Below are positions 31,139-41,300 of a stretch of 64,000 nucleotides of DNA, in pieces. The translations under genes were made by a program, and so were the position numbers. Every line of letters begins with the position of its first letter. Position 1 is the stretch's first letter. The notes below the pieces were generated by a model. It was not told the origin of the DNA. It saw only the letters and a program-made list of their open reading frames with translations, and ran no database searches. The DNA is taken from contig NZ_JZKH01000006.1 of the NCBI RefSeq assembly GCF_000961885.1, positions 87,327 through 151,326 on the forward strand. Reading direction: 5' to 3'. Origin of the DNA: Streptomyces rubellomurinus (lineage in GTDB: Bacteria > Actinomycetota > Actinomycetes > Streptomycetales > Streptomycetaceae).

Positions 31139-32040
31139 CAGCCCTTGACCCCTGTCAGTGTCACGCCTTCGATGAAGGCCTTCTGAGCGAAGAAGAAGAG
31201 GACGATCACCGGCGCCATCACCAGCAGGGTGGCGGCCATGGTGAGGTTCCAGTTGGTGTGGTGGGCGGCTTTGAACGACTCCAGGCCGTAACTGAGCGTC
31301 CAGGCGCCGTGGTTGCTGCTGGCGTAGATCTGCGGGCCGAAGTAGTCGTTCCAGCAGTAGAAGAACTGGAACAGCGCGACGGCCGCGATGGCCGGCTTGG
31401 CCATCGGCAGGACCACCCGCAGCAGGGTGCGCAGGTCGCCGCAGCCGTCGATCCGGGCGGCCTCGATGTACTCCTTGGGGATGGTCAGCAGGAACTGCCG
31501 CAGCAGGAAGATCGAGAAGGCGTCGCCGAAGGCCATCGGGATGATCAGCGGCCACAGCGAGCCGCTCAGGCCCATCTGCTTGGCCCAGAACAGGTACATC
31601 GGGATGACGGTGACCTGCGGCGGCAGCATCATCATCGCGATGACCGCCATCAGCGCCAGGTTGCGGCCGCGGAAGCGGAACTTGGCGAGCGCGTAGGCGA
31701 CGGGCAGGCTGGAGACGACGGTCAGCAGCGTGCCGAGGCCGGCGTACAGCAGGGTGTTGCGCCACCAGGTGAGGAAGCCGGGGGTGTCCCACACCTTGGC
31801 GTAGTTGCCCCAGTTCCAGGAGGTGGGCCAGTAGTCGGTGGTGAGCGCCTGCTGGTCGTTCATCACCGAGGTGAGGAAGACGAAGACGAAGGGCAGCAGG
31901 AAGAACAGCGCGGCGGCGACGGCCAGCGCGTGCACGGCCACCCAGTTGAGCAGGGCGCGGCGCCGGGCGGTGCGGGCGGCGGGCCCGCCGGCCCCGCGGG
32001 TACGGGCGGGCGCCTGGCCGAGCGTGGTGTCGAGAGTCAT
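31138..32040 (-). CDS. csnG: sugar ABC transporter permease, MalG type (CsnG)
   Basis: 300-aa membrane protein with six spans and the ATPase-docking EAA loop EYIEAARIDGCGDLRTLLRVVLPMAKP (cited in part) near residues 195-220. It begins with a cytoplasmic Arg-rich tail. It forms the channel with CsnF. Its stop overlaps the csnH start. No ATPase gene is in the operon; streptomycete sugar transporters of this class share the MsiK ATPase encoded elsewhere. Confidence 0.93.
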   Translation of the reverse strand: MTLDTTLGQAPARTRGAGGPAARTARRRALLNWVAVHALAVAAALFFLLPFVFVFLTSVMNDQQALTTDYWPTSWNWGNYAKVWDTPGFLTWWRNTLLYAGLGTLLTVVSSLPVAYALAKFRFRGRNLALMAVIAMMMLPPQVTVIPMYLFWAKQMGLSGSLWPLIIPMAFGDAFSIFLLRQFLLTIPKEYIEAARIDGCGDLRTLLRVVLPMAKPAIAAVALFQFFYCWNDYFGPQIYASSNHGAWTLSYGLESFKAAHHTNWNLTMAATLLVMAPVIVLFFFAQKAFIEGVTLTGVKG

Positions 32041-32061
32041 GTCGGAGTCCTCATCCGTCCG

Positions 32062-33093
32062 CTAGTCGTCGCTCGCCATGAAGCCGGACCGGCGGCGGAG
32101 CAGGAGCGAGGTGACGGCCATCGAGATGGCGAACAGCACCAGGGCGACGACGCAGGCCGCGCCGTAGTTGAAGCGCTGGAAGCCGAGGTTGTAGACCATC
32201 TGCGGCAGGGTCCAGGTGGAGCCGGACGGGTAGCCCGGCTCGAAGGACTGGCCGGAGTTGCCGGCGATGCCGCTGGCGACCTTCCCGGCGACGATCGCCT
32301 GGGTGTAGTACTGCATGGTCTGGATGACCCCGGTGACCACCGCGAACATGATGATCGGCGAGATGTTCGGCAGCGTGACGTACCGGAACCGCTGGAAGGG
32401 CCCGGCGCCGTCGAGTTCGGCCGCCTCGTACTGCTCCTTGGGGACGTCCAGCAGCGAGGCCATGAAGATGACCATCAGGTCGCCGACGCCCCACATGGCG
32501 AGCAGGGTGAGCGCGGGCTTGGACCAGCTCGGGTCGGAGAACCAGCCGGGCTGCGGCAGCCCCAGCTCGCCGAGCAGGTGGTTGAGCGGGCCGGTGCCGG
32601 GGTTGAGCAGGAAGGCGAAGGCCACGGTCGCGGCCACCGGCGGCGCCAGGTACGGCAGGTAGAACGCGGTGCGGAAGAAGCCGGCGCCGGTCTTGACCTT
32701 GGTGATCAGCAGCCCGATGCCGAGGCCGAAGGCGACCCGCAGGCTCACCATGACGACGACCAGCCACAGGGTGTTGCGCAGGCCCTGCCAGAAGGTCGGC
32801 AGCTGGTTGAAGACGTAGTCCCAGTTCTTCAGGCCGTTGAAGCTGGGCGCTCCGAAGCCGTTGTAGCTGGTGAAGGAGAAGTAGGCGGTGGAGACCAGCG
32901 GGTAGACGAAGAAGACGCCGAAGCCGATCAGCCAGGGGGAGAGGAAGGCCAGGGTGCGGGCCGCCTCCCGGCGGCGCTTGCGGCGCAGCAGGTGCTGCGG
33001 GCCGGGCGCCGCCGGGTCGGTCGGTCCGGCGCTGCCTTCGGGGGCGCTGCCCTTGCGGGTGCTGCCCTTGCGGGTTCCGAACGCGAGTGACAT
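32062..33093 (-). CDS. csnF: sugar ABC transporter permease, MalF type (CsnF)
   Basis: 343-aa permease with six spans and the EAA loop EQYEAAELDGAGPFQRFRYVTLPNI. The first ~45 residues are cytoplasmic and contain a repeated GSTRKGSTRKGSAPEG segment, coded by a 15-bp tandem repeat at about 33038-33078, which looks dispensable. The N-terminal hydrophobic LAFLSPWLIGFGVFFVYPLV is typical of MalF homologues. 21 bases separate it from csnG. Confidence 0.93.
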   Translation of the reverse strand: MSLAFGTRKGSTRKGSAPEGSAGPTDPAAPGPQHLLRRKRRREAARTLAFLSPWLIGFGVFFVYPLVSTAYFSFTSYNGFGAPSFNGLKNWDYVFNQLPTFWQGLRNTLWLVVVMVSLRVAFGLGIGLLITKVKTGAGFFRTAFYLPYLAPPVAATVAFAFLLNPGTGPLNHLLGELGLPQPGWFSDPSWSKPALTLLAMWGVGDLMVIFMASLLDVPKEQYEAAELDGAGPFQRFRYVTLPNISPIIMFAVVTGVIQTMQYYTQAIVAGKVASGIAGNSGQSFEPGYPSGSTWTLPQMVYNLGFQRFNYGAACVVALVLFAISMAVTSLLLRRRSGFMASDD

Positions 33094-33116
33094 GGGGGTT
33101 CCGTGGACCGGGGCCG

Positions 33117-34472
33117 TTACTTGGCCTGGGCGATGTCGGTGTCGATCTGCTTGGCGGTGGCGGCCAGGCCGGCCGCGAGGTCGCTCTGCTTGCCCGACTC
33201 GTAGTCGTAGCCGAGGTTCTGCAGCGTGGTGATGTAGCCGCTGCCGTTGACGGCCGGCGGGGTGGTGCCGGAGTGCGCGTTCTTGGCGATGTCGATGAAG
33301 GTCTTGAAGTTCGGATCGGCCGCCAGCTTGGGCGAGTTGAGCGCGTCGACGGTGCTCGGCACGTTGTGGATGGCGTTGGCGAAGTTGACGACCGCGTCGG
33401 TGTCGGTGGTCAGGTACTTCACGAACTCCCAGGACGCGGCCTGCTTCTTGCTGGTGCTGGCGATGCCGACGATGGTGCCGGTCTGGTAGCCGCGGCCCCA
33501 GGTGTCGGCCTGGTCGTCCGGGACGGGGAACGGCGCGGTGGCCCAGTCGAAGTCGGGCTTGTTCTCGGCGAGCGCGGCGGTGCGCCACTCGCCGTCGATG
33601 GCCATCGCGACCTGGCCGGTGTGGAAGGGGTTCTTGGCGCTGAACTCCTCGCCGAAGGTGGAGCGGAACTTCTCCAGCTTGGCGTAGCCGCCGAGCTGGT
33701 CGACCAGGCCCTTCTGCCAGTTCAGCATGGCGGCGACCGTGGGGTCGGAGGCGAGGTTCGACTTTCCGTCCTCGCCGAAGTAGGTGGCGCCGTACTGGCC
33801 GAGGAAGTGCTCGGTGGTGGACTCGTAGCCGTGGTAGAGCGGCATGAAGCCGAGCTGCTTGTAGCCGTCGCCGTCCGCGACGGTCAGCAGCTTGGCGTCC
33901 GCGGCGAACTCGCTGAAGGTCTTCGGCGGGTTGGCGATGCCGGCCGCGGCGAAGGCCTTCTTGTTGTAGTAGAGGCCGTACGCGTCGCCGAGCAGCGGCA
34001 GCGAGCACTGGTTGCCCTTGAACTGCGTGTAGTTGAGCATCGCGGCCGGGAAGGTCTTCGCCGGGTCGATGCCGGACTTCTGCAGCTGGGGCTTGAGGTC
34101 GATGAAGGCCTTGGTCGAGCAGAACATGCCGACGTTGTTGGTGCTGAAGGAGGAGACCACGTCGGGAGCGTCGTCGCCGCCGGCCCGCAGGGCCTGGTTG
34201 ACCTTGTCGTCCGCGACGTTGCTGACGGCCTTGACGTGGATGTTGGGGTGGGTCTTCTCGAAGGCGGCGACGGAGTCGTTGATCGCCTTCACCTCGTTGT
34301 CCTGGCTCCAGCCGTGCCAGAAGGTGATGGTGACGTCCTTGCCGGCGGCCGAGTCGTCGTTGCCGCCGGTGTCGTTCGAGCCGGTGCAGGCGGTGGAGAG
34401 CAGGGCCAGGACGGCGGAGCCGGCGAGGGCGGCGATGGTGCGGCGGCCTCTGCGGGAGGTGGTGGCGAGCAC
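33117..34472 (-). CDS. csnE: sugar-binding lipoprotein of the chitosan-oligosaccharide ABC transporter (CsnE)
   Basis: 451-aa extracellular binding protein with an Arg-rich signal peptide and lipobox LLSTAC (Cys ~29), then a short Gly/Asn linker. The SBP_bac_1 fold follows: VTITFWHGWSQDNE, LYYNKKAFAAAGI, MAIDGEWRTAAL. It captures the sugar outside the cell and delivers it to CsnF/CsnG. The GTG start at 34472 has AGGAGG 8 bases upstream, and the frame is open much further upstream through csnR antisense-phase sequence with no start signal. It follows csnR by 128 bases. Confidence 0.93.
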   Translation of the reverse strand: MLATTSRRGRRTIAALAGSAVLALLSTACTGSNDTGGNDDSAAGKDVTITFWHGWSQDNEVKAINDSVAAFEKTHPNIHVKAVSNVADDKVNQALRAGGDDAPDVVSSFSTNNVGMFCSTKAFIDLKPQLQKSGIDPAKTFPAAMLNYTQFKGNQCSLPLLGDAYGLYYNKKAFAAAGIANPPKTFSEFAADAKLLTVADGDGYKQLGFMPLYHGYESTTEHFLGQYGATYFGEDGKSNLASDPTVAAMLNWQKGLVDQLGGYAKLEKFRSTFGEEFSAKNPFHTGQVAMAIDGEWRTAALAENKPDFDWATAPFPVPDDQADTWGRGYQTGTIVGIASTSKKQAASWEFVKYLTTDTDAVVNFANAIHNVPSTVDALNSPKLAADPNFKTFIDIAKNAHSGTTPPAVNGSGYITTLQNLGYDYESGKQSDLAAGLAATAKQIDTDIAQAK

Positions 34473-34600
34473 TTCGAGGTCCTCCTGGGGGTGCGCGGGC
34501 AGGCGTCGTTGCCGGGCGCCCGCGTTCGGGGGCGGGGGAGAGGTGGTGAGCGGTGCGGAGCAGGAGCGGGAGCGTCGGTGGGTGGCGTCGGCGGGTGGCG

Positions 34601-35791
34601 TCAGTGGGTGGAGAAGACCGCCTCGCGCGCGTCGGCCAGGGCGCGCTGCAGCGCGCCGAGCAGGACGGGCGAACCGGGCAGGGCACTGCTGCGGACCTCC
34701 GGCCGGGCGAGGCAGATCCGGGCCAGCTCGTCCTCGACGAGCGCGCGCAGGCGTTCGCCGCCCGCGCTCGGCACCGCGCCGGAGAGGACCACCAGCCGGG
34801 GGTCGACCACGGCGACGATCACGGCCAGCCCGACGGCGAGCCGCCCGGCCAGCTCGGTCAGGAAGGTGTCGCCGGCGCCCGGGGTGGCCAGGGCCTTGGC
34901 GATCGACTCCTCCGCGCTGGGCGCGCCGAGGCCGTGCTCGCGGGCCAGGGCGCGGACGGCGGGTGCGCCGACCTGCGCCTGGAAACCGCCGAACTTGCGC
35001 CGGCGGGCGTCCCATTCGACCGGTGAGTCGGGCACCGGCATGTAGCCGACCTCCCCGGCGCCGCCGGTGAAGCCGCGGTGCAGCCGCCCGGCGATCACGA
35101 TCGCGGCGCCGACGCCCGCCTCGGCCCAGAGCAGGACGAAGTCCTCGAAGCCGGCCGCCGCGCCGGAGGCCTGCTCGGCGACGGCGGCCAGGTTCACGTC
35201 GTTCTCGATCGACACCGGCGCGCCGATCGCCGCCGTCAGCTCCTCGACCAGCCGGGGCGAGTGCCAGCCGGGCAGGTGGGAGGCGTAGCGCAGCTTGCCG
35301 GTGACCGGGTCGGGCGCACCGCCGATGCCGATCGCGACGGTGCGCAGGCTGCCCTCGGGCAGGCCGGCGGCCCGGACGGCCTCGGCGGTGGCGGCCGCGA
35401 CGGCGGCGACGGTCTCGGCGGCCGGGACGCCCTTGGTCGACACGGTGTGCTCGGCCAGCGTGCCGCCGGTGATGTCCGCGACGGCGACCCGGATCCCGGC
35501 CGGCGTGACGTCCAGCCCGGCGACGTACCCGGCGGCCGGATTCACCTGGTACAGCTGCGCGTTGGGGCCGGGCCCGCCCGCCGTGGTGCCGACCGGCAGG
35601 ACCAGCCCGGCCGCCTCCAGGCGGGCCAGCAGCTGGGAGGCGGTGGGCTTGGACAGCCCGGTGAGGGTGCCGATCTGGGTGCGGGAGAGCGGACCGTTCG
35701 CCAGCAGCAGTTCGAGCGCGGCGCGGTCGTTGATGGCGCGCAGCAGGCTCGGGGTGCCGGCGAGGGGGGCTTTGGCAGTGCTCTTGATCAT
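34601..35791 (-). CDS. csnR: ROK-family repressor (CsnR)
   Basis: 396-aa regulator: N-terminal winged helix (~15-70, LSRTQIGTLTGLSKPTASQLLARLE) and C-terminal ROK sugar-kinase-like domain with DVTPAGIRVAVADI, ENDVNLAAVAEQ and a glycine-rich HRGFTGGAGEVGYMP. The ATG at 35791 is preceded at 9 bases by GAGGAGG; an ATG three codons earlier abuts the ribosome-binding site and is less likely. First gene of the operon. Upstream is GGAAACTTTCC, which matches the core I recall for CsnR boxes, implying autorepression relieved by glucosamine oligosaccharides. Confidence 0.92.
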   Translation of the reverse strand: MIKSTAKAPLAGTPSLLRAINDRAALELLLANGPLSRTQIGTLTGLSKPTASQLLARLEAAGLVLPVGTTAGGPGPNAQLYQVNPAAGYVAGLDVTPAGIRVAVADITGGTLAEHTVSTKGVPAAETVAAVAAATAEAVRAAGLPEGSLRTVAIGIGGAPDPVTGKLRYASHLPGWHSPRLVEELTAAIGAPVSIENDVNLAAVAEQASGAAAGFEDFVLLWAEAGVGAAIVIAGRLHRGFTGGAGEVGYMPVPDSPVEWDARRRKFGGFQAQVGAPAVRALAREHGLGAPSAEESIAKALATPGAGDTFLTELAGRLAVGLAVIVAVVDPRLVVLSGAVPSAGGERLRALVEDELARICLARPEVRSSALPGSPVLLGALQRALADAREAVFSTH

Positions 35792-35833
35792 GCCCGGCAT
35801 CCTCCTCTTCCGGCCGGTTCGCGAGAACTGTTA

Positions 35834-35844
35834 GGAAACTTTCC
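35834..35844. promoter_or_regulatory. CsnR-type operator
   Basis: GGAAACTTTCC, within gttAGGAAACTTTCCag, is a 5-bp dyad about 43-53 bases upstream of csnR. It is the core expected for ROK repressors and for published CsnR boxes (recalled, not checked). Confidence 0.75.
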
Positions 35845-35932
35845 AGTCGCTTGGACATGGACCGTACGGGCCGTGTCAGCGCAGTGTCAATGGCCGGTGA
35901 AGCCGAGGATGCCGAAGCGTTACCGGACAGCA

Positions 35933-35970
35933 CGAGACCCCGCCCCCACCGGAGTGGGAACGGGGCCTCG
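35933..35970 (-). terminator. terminator after the MscS-family gene
   Basis: CGAG-A-CCCCG (35933-35942) pairs with CGGGG-C-CTCG (35961-35970) with one mismatch, and the interior CCCAC/GTGGG extends the stem. It starts 22 bases past the MscS-family stop codon. Confidence 0.7.
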
Positions 35971-35991
35971 TACCGCCCGAAGGGTCCGTCC

Positions 35992-37182
35992 CTACGGCTT
36001 CGCCAGGTCGTCCGCGGGCTTCGGCACCGGGATCGGCTCGGCCGCCCGGTAGCGCGGCGAGGTCGGGTCGGACAGCGCGGACGGCGGCGCCGCGTCGCCC
36101 ACCGGGCCCGCCGCCGGGGCGATCACCACGCCGGTGGCCGCCGCCCCCGCCGCCGCGGCGGCCGCCACGGTGTCCTCCTTGACCTTGATGCCGGACCGGT
36201 CGAAGGCCGTCTTCAGCCGCTGCCGCAGCGCCCGGGAGACCAGCGACGCCTTGCCCGGCGCCGTCCGGGCCTCCACCCGCACCACCACCGAGTCCGCCGC
36301 GACCGACTCCACGCCCAGGATCGACACCGGCGCCCAGACCAGCTCGTCGAACGGCGCCTCCTTGGCCAGGTCCTCCGCGGTCGACTCGATCAGCGCCTCG
36401 ACCTTGACCAGGTCCTCCTTGTACCCGACCTGGACGTCCACCGAGGCGGTCGACCAGCCCTGGCTCATGTTGGCGATCCGCTTCACCTCGCCGTTGCGGA
36501 TGTACCAGATCTCGCCGTTCGTCCCGCGCAGCTTGGTCACCCGCAGCCCGACCTCCAGCACCGTGCCGGTGGCCACCCCGGTGTCGATCTCGTCGCCGAC
36601 GCCGTACTGGTCCTCCATGATCATGAAGACCCCGGAGAGGAAGTCGGTGACCAGGTTGCGGGCGCCGAAACCGATCGCCACACCGGCCACACCGGCGCTC
36701 GCCAGCAGCGGCGCCAGGTTCACCCCCAGCGCGGAGAGGACCATCAGCGCCGCCGTGCCCAGGATGGAGAAGGACGCCACGCTGCGCAGCACCGAGCCGA
36801 TCGCCTCCGAGCGCTGCTGGCGCCGCTCCGGGTTCACCACCCCGTGGTTGGCCAGCAGCCCGCCCAGCCGGCTCTCCTCGTGGCTCTCGTGACTGCGCGC
36901 CATCCGCGCTATCAGCTGGGTGATCAGCTTGCTCACCACGGTCCGCAGCACCAGCGCCAGCACCACGATGAAGACGATCCGCAGACCGCTCTCCAGCCAG
37001 GACTGCCAGTGCGAGTCGAACCAGCTGGCGGCCTGCTTGGTGGTGTCCGACACCTCCTGCGCGCTGGTCGGGATCCGCAGGTCCAGGCTCGGCGCCTGAG
37101 GTGCGGTGGGGCTGGGAGCCGGCGTCGGGGTGGAGAGCGTCGAGGACGCGTCGACTGGGCCGAGGGCGCCGGAGCGGAACAC
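35992..37182 (-). CDS. small-conductance mechanosensitive channel, MscS family
   Basis: 396-aa channel protein. After a ~60-residue Pro/Ser N-terminal region there is a first span (~62-82), then spans at ~130-185 including the pore helix LAPLLASAGVAGVAIGFGA and the family motif FGARNLVTDFLSG. The beta-domain has QYGVGDEIDTG, GTNGEIWYIRNGEV and WSTASVDVQVGY. The C-terminal tail is Ala/Pro-rich. It releases solutes on hypo-osmotic shock. The GTG start at 37182 follows AAGGAAGG by 8 bases; the ATG upstream lacks a site. Confidence 0.9.
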   Translation of the reverse strand: MFRSGALGPVDASSTLSTPTPAPSPTAPQAPSLDLRIPTSAQEVSDTTKQAASWFDSHWQSWLESGLRIVFIVVLALVLRTVVSKLITQLIARMARSHESHEESRLGGLLANHGVVNPERRQQRSEAIGSVLRSVASFSILGTAALMVLSALGVNLAPLLASAGVAGVAIGFGARNLVTDFLSGVFMIMEDQYGVGDEIDTGVATGTVLEVGLRVTKLRGTNGEIWYIRNGEVKRIANMSQGWSTASVDVQVGYKEDLVKVEALIESTAEDLAKEAPFDELVWAPVSILGVESVAADSVVVRVEARTAPGKASLVSRALRQRLKTAFDRSGIKVKEDTVAAAAAAGAAATGVVIAPAAGPVGDAAPPSALSDPTSPRYRAAEPIPVPKPADDLAKP

Positions 37183-37628
37183 GTGCGGACCTTCCTTGCA
37201 GGGGGCGTGACGGGCCCGCACCGCCGCAAGCGGCCCGCGGACCGTGCCGCTTAGCCTATCCGGCGCCGAACACCGGTCCGGACCGGCCGGGGAACGCCCC
37301 GAGGCGCGCGCGACACCCCGGACGCCCCGTCAACGCCCCGGTGCGCTCCCCGCGCCGCCGGCCGCCCGCACTGCTCCGACCGGCCGATCCGTCCCCCGGG
37401 AGGGCCACCGGGCCCCACCCGCCGGCACCCGGGTGCAACCCGACCCTCCCCCGGGCATACCGGATATGACCGAGACCACACTCGCAGTTCACCCCAGGTC
37501 CGTTACACAGGAGTGGTGGCGCCGTACGAAGGCGTAAGGCGACACTGGGGGAGATCACGCACTCGTTGCGCGATCCAACCGCTCGTCCCGGCGCGAGCCA
37601 CGCGCCGCAGGCGTCCAAGGAGGCATCC
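37183..37628. other. divergent intergenic region (MscS family / HNH nuclease)
   Basis: About 445 bases. It holds the AAGGAAGG site of the channel gene and, at 37617-37623, AAGGAGG for the HNH gene. A less G+C-rich stretch around 37465-37510 may carry the HNH promoter. No further gene or strong repeat is seen. Confidence 0.4.
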
Positions 37629-38276
37629 GTGCCGCATGTCCTGGTCCTCAACGCGTCCTACGAGCCACTCGGCGTCGTATCGATGCGCCGCGCACTCATC
37701 CTGGTCCTCAACCACAAGGCGGTCAGCCTGGAGGACTCGGAAGTCACTCTGCACAGCGCCACCAGCGCCCTTCCGGCGCCGTCCGTCGTCCGACTGACCC
37801 GCTTCGTCCGGGTCCCGTTCTGCGGGCCCGTCCCGCTCACCCGCCGGGCGCTGTTCGCCCGCGACCACGGCCGCTGCGTCTACTGCGGGGCCGCCGCCAC
37901 CAGCGTCGACCACGTCATCCCGCGCAGCCGGGGCGGCCAGCACCGGTGGGACAACGTGGTGGCGGCCTGCCGCCGCTGCAACCACACCAAGGCCGACCGG
38001 CACCTCACCGAACTCGGCTGGCGGATGAAACGACCACCCGCACCGCCGTCCGGCCTCGCCTGGCGGATCATCGGCACCGGCATCAAGGACCCGCGCTGGC
38101 GCCCCTACCTGGAACCGTACGGCGGCGGCGACCAGCTGCGCGCCCCGCAGTGGGGCGAGTACGAGCACCACGACCATACCGAGCAGCCGGGCCACACCGT
38201 CCCGCTCGGCCGGGCGCACGGCGCCCACCCCGCCCCCGTCCGCCGCGGCGAGCAGCCCGAACCGCTCTCCGCCTGA
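37629..38276 (+). CDS. HNH endonuclease
   Basis: 215-aa protein with an N-terminal domain VLVLNASYEPLGVVSMRRALILVL widely conserved in actinobacteria, then an HNH domain: CVYCG, VDHVIPRSRGGQ, WDNVVAACRRCNHTKADR, giving the two CxxC pairs and the catalytic His. The C-terminal 60 residues are His/Pro-rich and probably disordered. It likely cuts DNA; its physiological role is unknown. GTG start with AAGGAGG five bases upstream; the frame is open to 37566 without a better site. Confidence 0.9.
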   Translation: MPHVLVLNASYEPLGVVSMRRALILVLNHKAVSLEDSEVTLHSATSALPAPSVVRLTRFVRVPFCGPVPLTRRALFARDHGRCVYCGAAATSVDHVIPRSRGGQHRWDNVVAACRRCNHTKADRHLTELGWRMKRPPAPPSGLAWRIIGTGIKDPRWRPYLEPYGGGDQLRAPQWGEYEHHDHTEQPGHTVPLGRAHGAHPAPVRRGEQPEPLSA

Positions 38277-38325
38277 CCCCCGCACCACAAGGGCCCGCCC
38301 GTCACATCGTCGGTACGCGCCTCAT

Positions 38326-38363
38326 GGGCCGCCGCGCCCCCCGCACCGGGGAGCCGGCGGCCC
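38326..38363. terminator. bidirectional terminator between HNH and GH84 genes
   Basis: GGGCCGCCG (38326-38334) pairs with CGGCGGCCC (38355-38363); the loop carries an inner CCCC/GGGG pairing. It lies between the stop codons of the two convergent genes. Confidence 0.6.
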
Positions 38364-38377
38364 GCCGCTGTTTCGAG

Positions 38378-41300
38378 CTACTGCTTCCCCGCCCCCGCCG
38401 GAGGCACGACCCCCGCACCCGGCACCGCCACCGCGCCGCCCGACTGGCCGGGCTGCGCCGGCGGGGTGGCCGGCGGCTGGCCCGGCGTCGGGACGCCGTA
38501 CAGCTCGATGCCCCACAGCGAGTACCCGTACTTGGTGGCCCGCGCCACGCCCTGCATCCGCACGAACCGGACGCCCGGCGCGTCGAAGCGCACCGTCTCG
38601 TCCCCGCCCTTGCCGTTGTCGACCGCCGCCGCGTCCGTCCAGGTGCTGCCGTCCGCGGACACCTGGATCCGGTACGAGGCGGCGTACGCGGCCTGCCAGT
38701 GCAGCACCGCCGCGCCGAGCCGGGTCGCCTGCGGCAGCTCCAGCTGCACCCAGGCGTCGTCCTTGGCCGGGGAGGACCAGCGGCTCTTCGGGTCCCCGTC
38801 GGCGACGGCCGAGGCCGGGAAGTTCGGCGTCTCGTCGCCCGAGGAGGTGGCCGTGGCGCCGAGCGCGAGGTCCGAGCCGCCGGTCGGCGGTACCACGTGC
38901 ACCTGCAGCACCTGCCGCAGGACGGTCGAGCCGGCGGTGTACGTCACCGGCACCTGGTACGTCCCGGACGGCGTGCCCGGGGCGGCACTGACCAGCAGCG
39001 GCACGCCGACCCGGCCGCCGCGCGGCACGGTGACCCCGCCGGCCGGGGCCACGGTGAGGCCCTTGGCGGCGGCCGGCACGTCGGCGCTCAGCGCGCCGGT
39101 GGTGCCCTCGGGGCGGCCGGCCTCGACGGTGGCCCGGGTCTGGGCGGGCGCGGCGGCGCCGGTGACCACGTCGAGGGCGGGGTCGGCGAGGGTGAGCCGG
39201 GCGGCCGGGGCGTCCGCGTACCAGGGGATCACCTGGTTGACCACCGGCGGGTCCCCGCCGGGCTTCCAGGTCATCCGGAACGCGTCGGCGAGCTGGCCGC
39301 CGGCCGGCAGCTCGTTGTAGCCGGGCTGCACGGTGCCGATGTCCGTCCAGCTGCCGTCCGGGTGGCGCACCGCGACGGTGGCGGTGGCGTGCACGCCGGG
39401 GTCGGTGAGCACGGTGAGCCGGTCCAGCGGACGGGCGGAGCCGAGCTCGACGGTGAGCGGCTCGTCCTGCGCGGTGGGCGCCGTGGCGGCGCGGTAGGCG
39501 GTGTCCGGGTTGCCGTCGAGGACGGCGGCGGCCGAGGAACCGGGCAGCGCGGCGGGCCCGCCGGTGACGCTGGCGGGGGACTCGTCGGGCCCGGTGACGG
39601 TGAACTCGCGCACCGCCACGGCGGTCTTCTGCGCGGCGGTGGCGCGCAGCCGCACCGCCCGCACGACGGTGCCGGCCGGCAGCTGGGCGGAGACCGACTT
39701 CTGGTTCTTCACCACGGCGAGCTGCTTCCAGCCGCCCTCGCCGGTGCTGTACTCCAGCACGCCGTCGCGGATGTAGTCGTCGACGGCGTTCTGCGCGTCC
39801 GGCCCGTCGCCCCAGGCGCCCATCAGCACGGTGACGGAGCTGACCGGCCGGCCGGCGCCGAGGTCGACGCCGACCGCGTCGCCGGGCTGCGGGGGAGCGG
39901 AGCTCCAGTAGAAGGTGTCGGCCCGGCCGTCGGTCATCAGCGCGGGCAGGTGGTCCTGCGCGGTGCCCATGGTGGAGGTCGGGGTGACCCCGCCGCTCAC
40001 CACGCCGGACCAGTTGTCGGCGGCCCGCACGGCCCGGTCCAGGAAGGGGCCGAGCACGCCCGCGCCGATGGTCGCCGGGCTGGCGGCGAGCTTCTCGCGC
40101 AGCTGGTTGAGCTGGACCCGGGCCTTCCAGGCGGCCGCGCCGTCGCCGCCGTGCTGGGCGACCACCATGTCCAGCGCGGCCTGCCCGGCCAGCCCGTAGT
40201 CGCGCAGCGGGACGAGCCACGGCCCGGCCTCGGCGGCCAGCTGGGTGGTGGCCTGGGTGCCGGCCAGGGTCTGCTGGGCGGTGGCCATCGAGACGAAGGC
40301 GGTGCGCAGCGGCGTGGCGGCGGCCATCAGCTTGGCGAGGTCGGGGGAGGCGCCGGAGGTGGGCTCGGCGGCGGCCCAGAACTGGTCCATCAGCGGCGTC
40401 AGGTAGCCGGACTCCTGCTTGGCCAGCGGGGAGGAGGAGCTGTTGCCGGCCAGCGCGGAGACGGCGTCCAGCGCCGAGCCGGCCGGGGTGGTGCCGTCCG
40501 CGGTCGGCCCGGCGAGCGAGCGCACCGCGGCCTGCCAGGACTCGGCGGGCTTGTAGCCGGTCGGGTTCCAGGCGAAGTCGCCGGCCGTGGCGAGCGCTAT
40601 CCGGGAGGCGACCGGCTGGCGCATCGCGCCGGTGAGCAGCACCGCCGAGCGGGTGGCCAGCTCGGGGTCGCGGCCGGTGTAGGCGCCGAGGAAGAGCCGG
40701 TCCGGACTGGCGTCGTTGACCGGGTAGTTGTCCATGGTGACCAGCGGGTGCCCGTACAGCGCGCCGGTGTCGGCGGCCTGCGCACCGGTGATCTTCTCCG
40801 GGATCACCCCGACGCCGCTCCAGGCCACCTGCACGCCGCCCGGCAGCGCGTCGGCGAGCGCCTTGCGGTACGGGGTGGCGCCCTGCTGGTGGTACTCGGT
40901 GGGCACGACGGACAGCGGCGCCAGGTCCGGGTTCCTGGCGATCAGCCGGTCCTGCACCTTCTTGACCAGCTGCGCCTGCGCCTTGGCGGCCGCGGCCGGC
41001 CCGGTGCCGTACTCGTCGCGGTCGTCGCCGCAGTGCCACTCGTCGTAGCTGACGTCGAGGAACTGCAGCTGGAAGGCGGTGAAGCCGAGCTTGCGCAGCC
41101 CGTCCAGCTTGGCGACCAGCGCGTCCACGTCCTCGCCGGAGGTGAAGCAGAAGGACTGCCCGGGGTCGATCGAGTAGCCGAGGGTGACGTGGTTGCGCCG
41201 GGCCCGGGAGGCGAGCGCGCGCAGCTCGTCCTGCTGGGCGGCGGGGTAGGCGTCGCGCCAGCGGGAGAGCCGGTACGGGTCGTCACCGGGGGCGTAGAGG

